The translations under genes and the position numbers were made by a program. The notes beneath the pieces are model-generated. The model worked only from the letters and a program-made list of their open reading frames with translations. It searched no databases and was not told the origin of the DNA. A stretch of 7,434 bases of DNA from Actinomycetota bacterium (GTDB lineage: Bacteria > Actinomycetota > Thermoleophilia > RBG-16-64-13): the NCBI GenBank assembly GCA_023488925.1, contig JAMDDA010000150.1, forward strand, positions 1 to 7,434. The letters are read 5' to 3'. This document shows, one piece after another, positions 5,923 through 7,434 of the stretch; position 1 is the first letter of the stretch, and the number at the start of each line of letters is the position of its first letter.

Positions 5923-6828
5923 TCAATGCCCGGCTTCCTGCCCACCCAGCGCCTGCAGGGCCTCGGTCAAGAGATCGCGGCGCAGCTCCCGGCCGATCAC
6001 CACCAGCCGGCCCTCGGGGGCCGGGCCCCAGGGTTCTTCGCTCATCCGGCTCGCGGCTACGTCCAGCCGCCGCCAGCCCTCCGGGGTCTCCAGGATACCC
6101 TTGGCCCGCTCCACCCGGCCGAAGCGCTCCGCGGCCAGATCCCGGAACAGGCGGCGGGCCTGGGCGAGGACCACCGGCCGGGGGAGGGCCCAGCTGAGCG
6201 AATCGAGCCCGGTGAGCACCTCGGCCTCGCCCGGATCCCCCACGGCATGGAAGGGCGGCAGCACCGCGTCTTTGGGGAGACGCCCCCGCACCGTGGGGAG
6301 CACCCAGGCCGCGGGGGCCAGCTGCTCGAGCGCGGCCTGGAGGGCCGCCACCCGCGCCCGACTCACCAGATCGATCTTGTTGAGCAGGAGCAGATCGGCC
6401 TGGGCCACCTGCGCCGTGAAGAAGGCCGGGCTCTCCCGCAGGCGCTCGTTGAAGGTGAGGGCATCCACCAGCACCACCACGCGCGCTCCCGTCACCCGCC
6501 CCTCCAGGTCGGGATGGCGCAGGGCCTTCACCACTTGGGCGATGGTGGCCACTCCGGTGGGCTCGATCAAGAGACGCCGGGGGCGCCAGCGGTCGGCGAT
6601 CTCCTTGATCTGGGTGCGGAAATCCAGACGCAGGGTACAGCAGATGCAGCCGCTCGCGAGCTCCACCACCGGCGTGGCCCCCTCGAGCAGAGTACCGTCC
6701 AGGCCGAGCTCGCCGAACTCGTTCACGAGAACGGCCAGGCCGGCCGGATCTTCGTCGCTCTCGATCAGCCCCTGGATGCAGCTGGTCTTGCCCGCTCCCA
6801 GGTAGCCTGCGATGATGTCGACGTCCAC
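5923..6828 (-). CDS. CobW/COG0523 family metal-chaperone GTPase
   Basis: A G3E-family P-loop GTPase that in characterised members delivers Zn, Co or another metal to a client enzyme. The 301-aa protein shows the P-loop GYLGAGKT (8-15), the NEFGE motif (36-40), the metal-binding CICC (61-64, the family GCxCC motif), EPTG (89-92) and the guanine-specificity NKID (150-153). A CobW C-terminal domain follows (about 215-300). I chose GTG 6828 because GGGGGA lies just upstream and the protein then begins MDVDIIAGYLGAGKT like its relatives; a GTG at 6840 would add four residues. The stop is 32 bases before ramA, so both are in one operon. Its job beside mtaBC and ramA is probably zinc loading of MtaB or corrinoid/cobalt handling. 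The true client cannot be read from the sequence, and there is no reason to call it cobW proper. Confidence 0.92.
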   Translation of the reverse strand: MDVDIIAGYLGAGKTSCIQGLIESDEDPAGLAVLVNEFGELGLDGTLLEGATPVVELASGCICCTLRLDFRTQIKEIADRWRPRRLLIEPTGVATIAQVVKALRHPDLEGRVTGARVVVLVDALTFNERLRESPAFFTAQVAQADLLLLNKIDLVSRARVAALQAALEQLAPAAWVLPTVRGRLPKDAVLPPFHAVGDPGEAEVLTGLDSLSWALPRPVVLAQARRLFRDLAAERFGRVERAKGILETPEGWRRLDVAASRMSEEPWGPAPEGRLVVIGRELRRDLLTEALQALGGQEAGH

Positions 6829-6880
6829 GTTTTCCCCCACTCGGTGTGGATCACAAGGGCTTTGCTACAACTTTAACACC
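6829..6880 (-). other. Short gap between ribF and the CobW-like gene
   Basis: This 52-bp gap holds the lower arm of a small stem, CACCC (6877-6881) with GGGTG (6885-6889), that places the ribF stop codon in its loop. It also holds the GGGGGA ribosome site of the next gene. I see no convincing promoter, so the CobW-like and ramA genes may be transcribed by read-through from ribF. Weak promoters here cannot be excluded. Confidence 0.35.
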
Positions 6881-7417
6881 CTACGGGTGGGCTCGGAAGT
6901 ACGCTTCCGCCTCTCTTACGTCTCGTTCGATCTGCGCGACCAGCGTGGTGGCGTCCGGAAACGCCCTTTGTCCGCGGAGCCGTTGGAGAAACTCCACCCG
7001 GATCGACTCGCCGTAGAGACTCCCTTTGAACCGCAACAGATAGGTCTCCACCCGCACGAGAGCGTCGGATTCGAAAGTCGGGTTGGTTCCGACACTGGTC
7101 ACCGAAGCTTCCACCCGGCCAGAGGGGAGAACGGTGCGCGTGACGTACACACCCTCGGCGGGCACGGCCACCAAGGGCGAGACGGCGAGGTTGGCCGTGG
7201 GCGTCCCCAAGTCGCGCCCGCGACCCGCACCCGCCACCACATACCCCTCCAACACATGCGGGCGCCCGAGGAGGCCGGCTGCGGCTTCCACGGCTCCCTC
7301 CACGATCAACGCGCGGATGCGGGTGCTGGAGACGGGCTCCTCCCCATCCCGCAACAACCCGATGGCGGTGACGGAGAAACCGTGCTCCTGCCCGAAGGCC
7401 AGCAGGTCTTCAGGAGT
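6881..7417 (-). CDS. ribF: Bifunctional riboflavin kinase/FAD synthetase, 5' end missing
   Basis: RibF phosphorylates riboflavin to FMN and adenylates FMN to FAD. Present are 178 C-terminal residues: the end of the FAD synthetase domain with SSTRIR (30-35 of the fragment), then the riboflavin kinase domain with LLGRPHVLEGYVV (49-61), GRGRDLGTPTAN (65-76, nucleotide and flavin binding), VGTNPTF (109-115) and VETYLL (122-127, with the catalytic Glu124). The C-terminal end looks complete, with stop at 6881. The N-terminal ~130 residues lie beyond the contig. Bases 7418-7434 continue the frame only by chance, because they are sequencing adapter. In many bacteria rpsO follows ribF at once; here the CobW-like and ramA genes follow instead. 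Confidence 0.95.
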   Translation of the reverse strand, partial: TPEDLLAFGQEHGFSVTAIGLLRDGEEPVSSTRIRALIVEGAVEAAAGLLGRPHVLEGYVVAGAGRGRDLGTPTANLAVSPLVAVPAEGVYVTRTVLPSGRVEASVTSVGTNPTFESDALVRVETYLLRFKGSLYGESIRVEFLQRLRGQRAFPDATTLVAQIERDVREAEAYFRAHP

Positions 7418-7434
7418 AGATCGGAAGAGCGTCG
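7418..7434. other. Illumina adapter remnant at the contig end
   Basis: The final 17 bases, AGATCGGAAGAGCGTCG, are identical to the start of the standard Illumina TruSeq adapter (universal, read-1 side). They are not genomic. They mark the right edge as a read or insert end, so this window is probably a complete untrimmed contig. Confidence 0.97.

Noticed and set aside
4979..6805. 608-aa and 316-aa open frames on the plus strand across ramA and the CobW-like gene
   Set aside because: They are antisense shadows of two clearly recognised genes, with arginine/proline/histidine-rich sequence and no domain.

Overview
The window looks like one short, complete contig from a GC-rich anaerobic bacterium. 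The S15 fragment and gene style suggest a high-GC Actinobacteriota- or Bacillota-like lineage, but the sequence alone does not settle the phylum. Its core is a methanol-specific corrinoid methyltransferase cassette. Both contig ends carry technical scars. The last 17 bases (7418-7434) are Illumina adapter sequence. The first ~24 bases are an inverted near-copy of 1100-1123 and cut off rpsO.

Layout from left to right: (1) rpsO (ribosomal protein S15) on the minus strand, truncated at its C-terminus by the contig edge. (2) A good sigma70-type promoter at 322-350 on the plus strand, followed by three consecutive genes for small, very hydrophobic proteins of 130, 126 and 54 aa that I do not recognise. 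(3) A 383-bp gap with an 8-bp-arm dyad, a near-consensus promoter (1563-1591) and a GC-rich leader of about 265 nt. (4) mtaB (methanol:corrinoid methyltransferase) and mtaC (its corrinoid protein) on the plus strand, closed by a strong 15-bp hairpin at 4136-4168. (5) Convergent to these on the minus strand, ribF (fragment, right end), then a CobW/COG0523 metal-chaperone GTPase, then a RamA-type corrinoid activase with two C-terminal 4Fe-4S motifs.

How the genes work together: MtaB is a zinc enzyme that moves the methyl group of methanol to Co(I) of the corrinoid bound by MtaC. MtaC is inactivated when Co(I) is accidentally oxidised to Co(II), and the RamA-like ATPase/iron-sulfur protein would reduce it back. 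The CobW-like GTPase is a plausible metal or cofactor insertion factor for MtaB (Zn) or the corrinoid protein; this is inference. The acceptor enzyme that would take the methyl group off MtaC (MtaA or a methyl-THF-forming enzyme) is not here.

The outer genes are informative. ribF and rpsO are on the same strand and are normally neighbours (truB-ribF-rpsO-pnp) in many bacteria. Here about 6.7 kb of methanol genes lies between them, so the cassette probably entered a housekeeping locus. The three membrane proteins lie inside that interval and share a 10-bp promoter-region motif with mtaB. They are the least explained part of the window and may be an undescribed membrane component of the methanol system.
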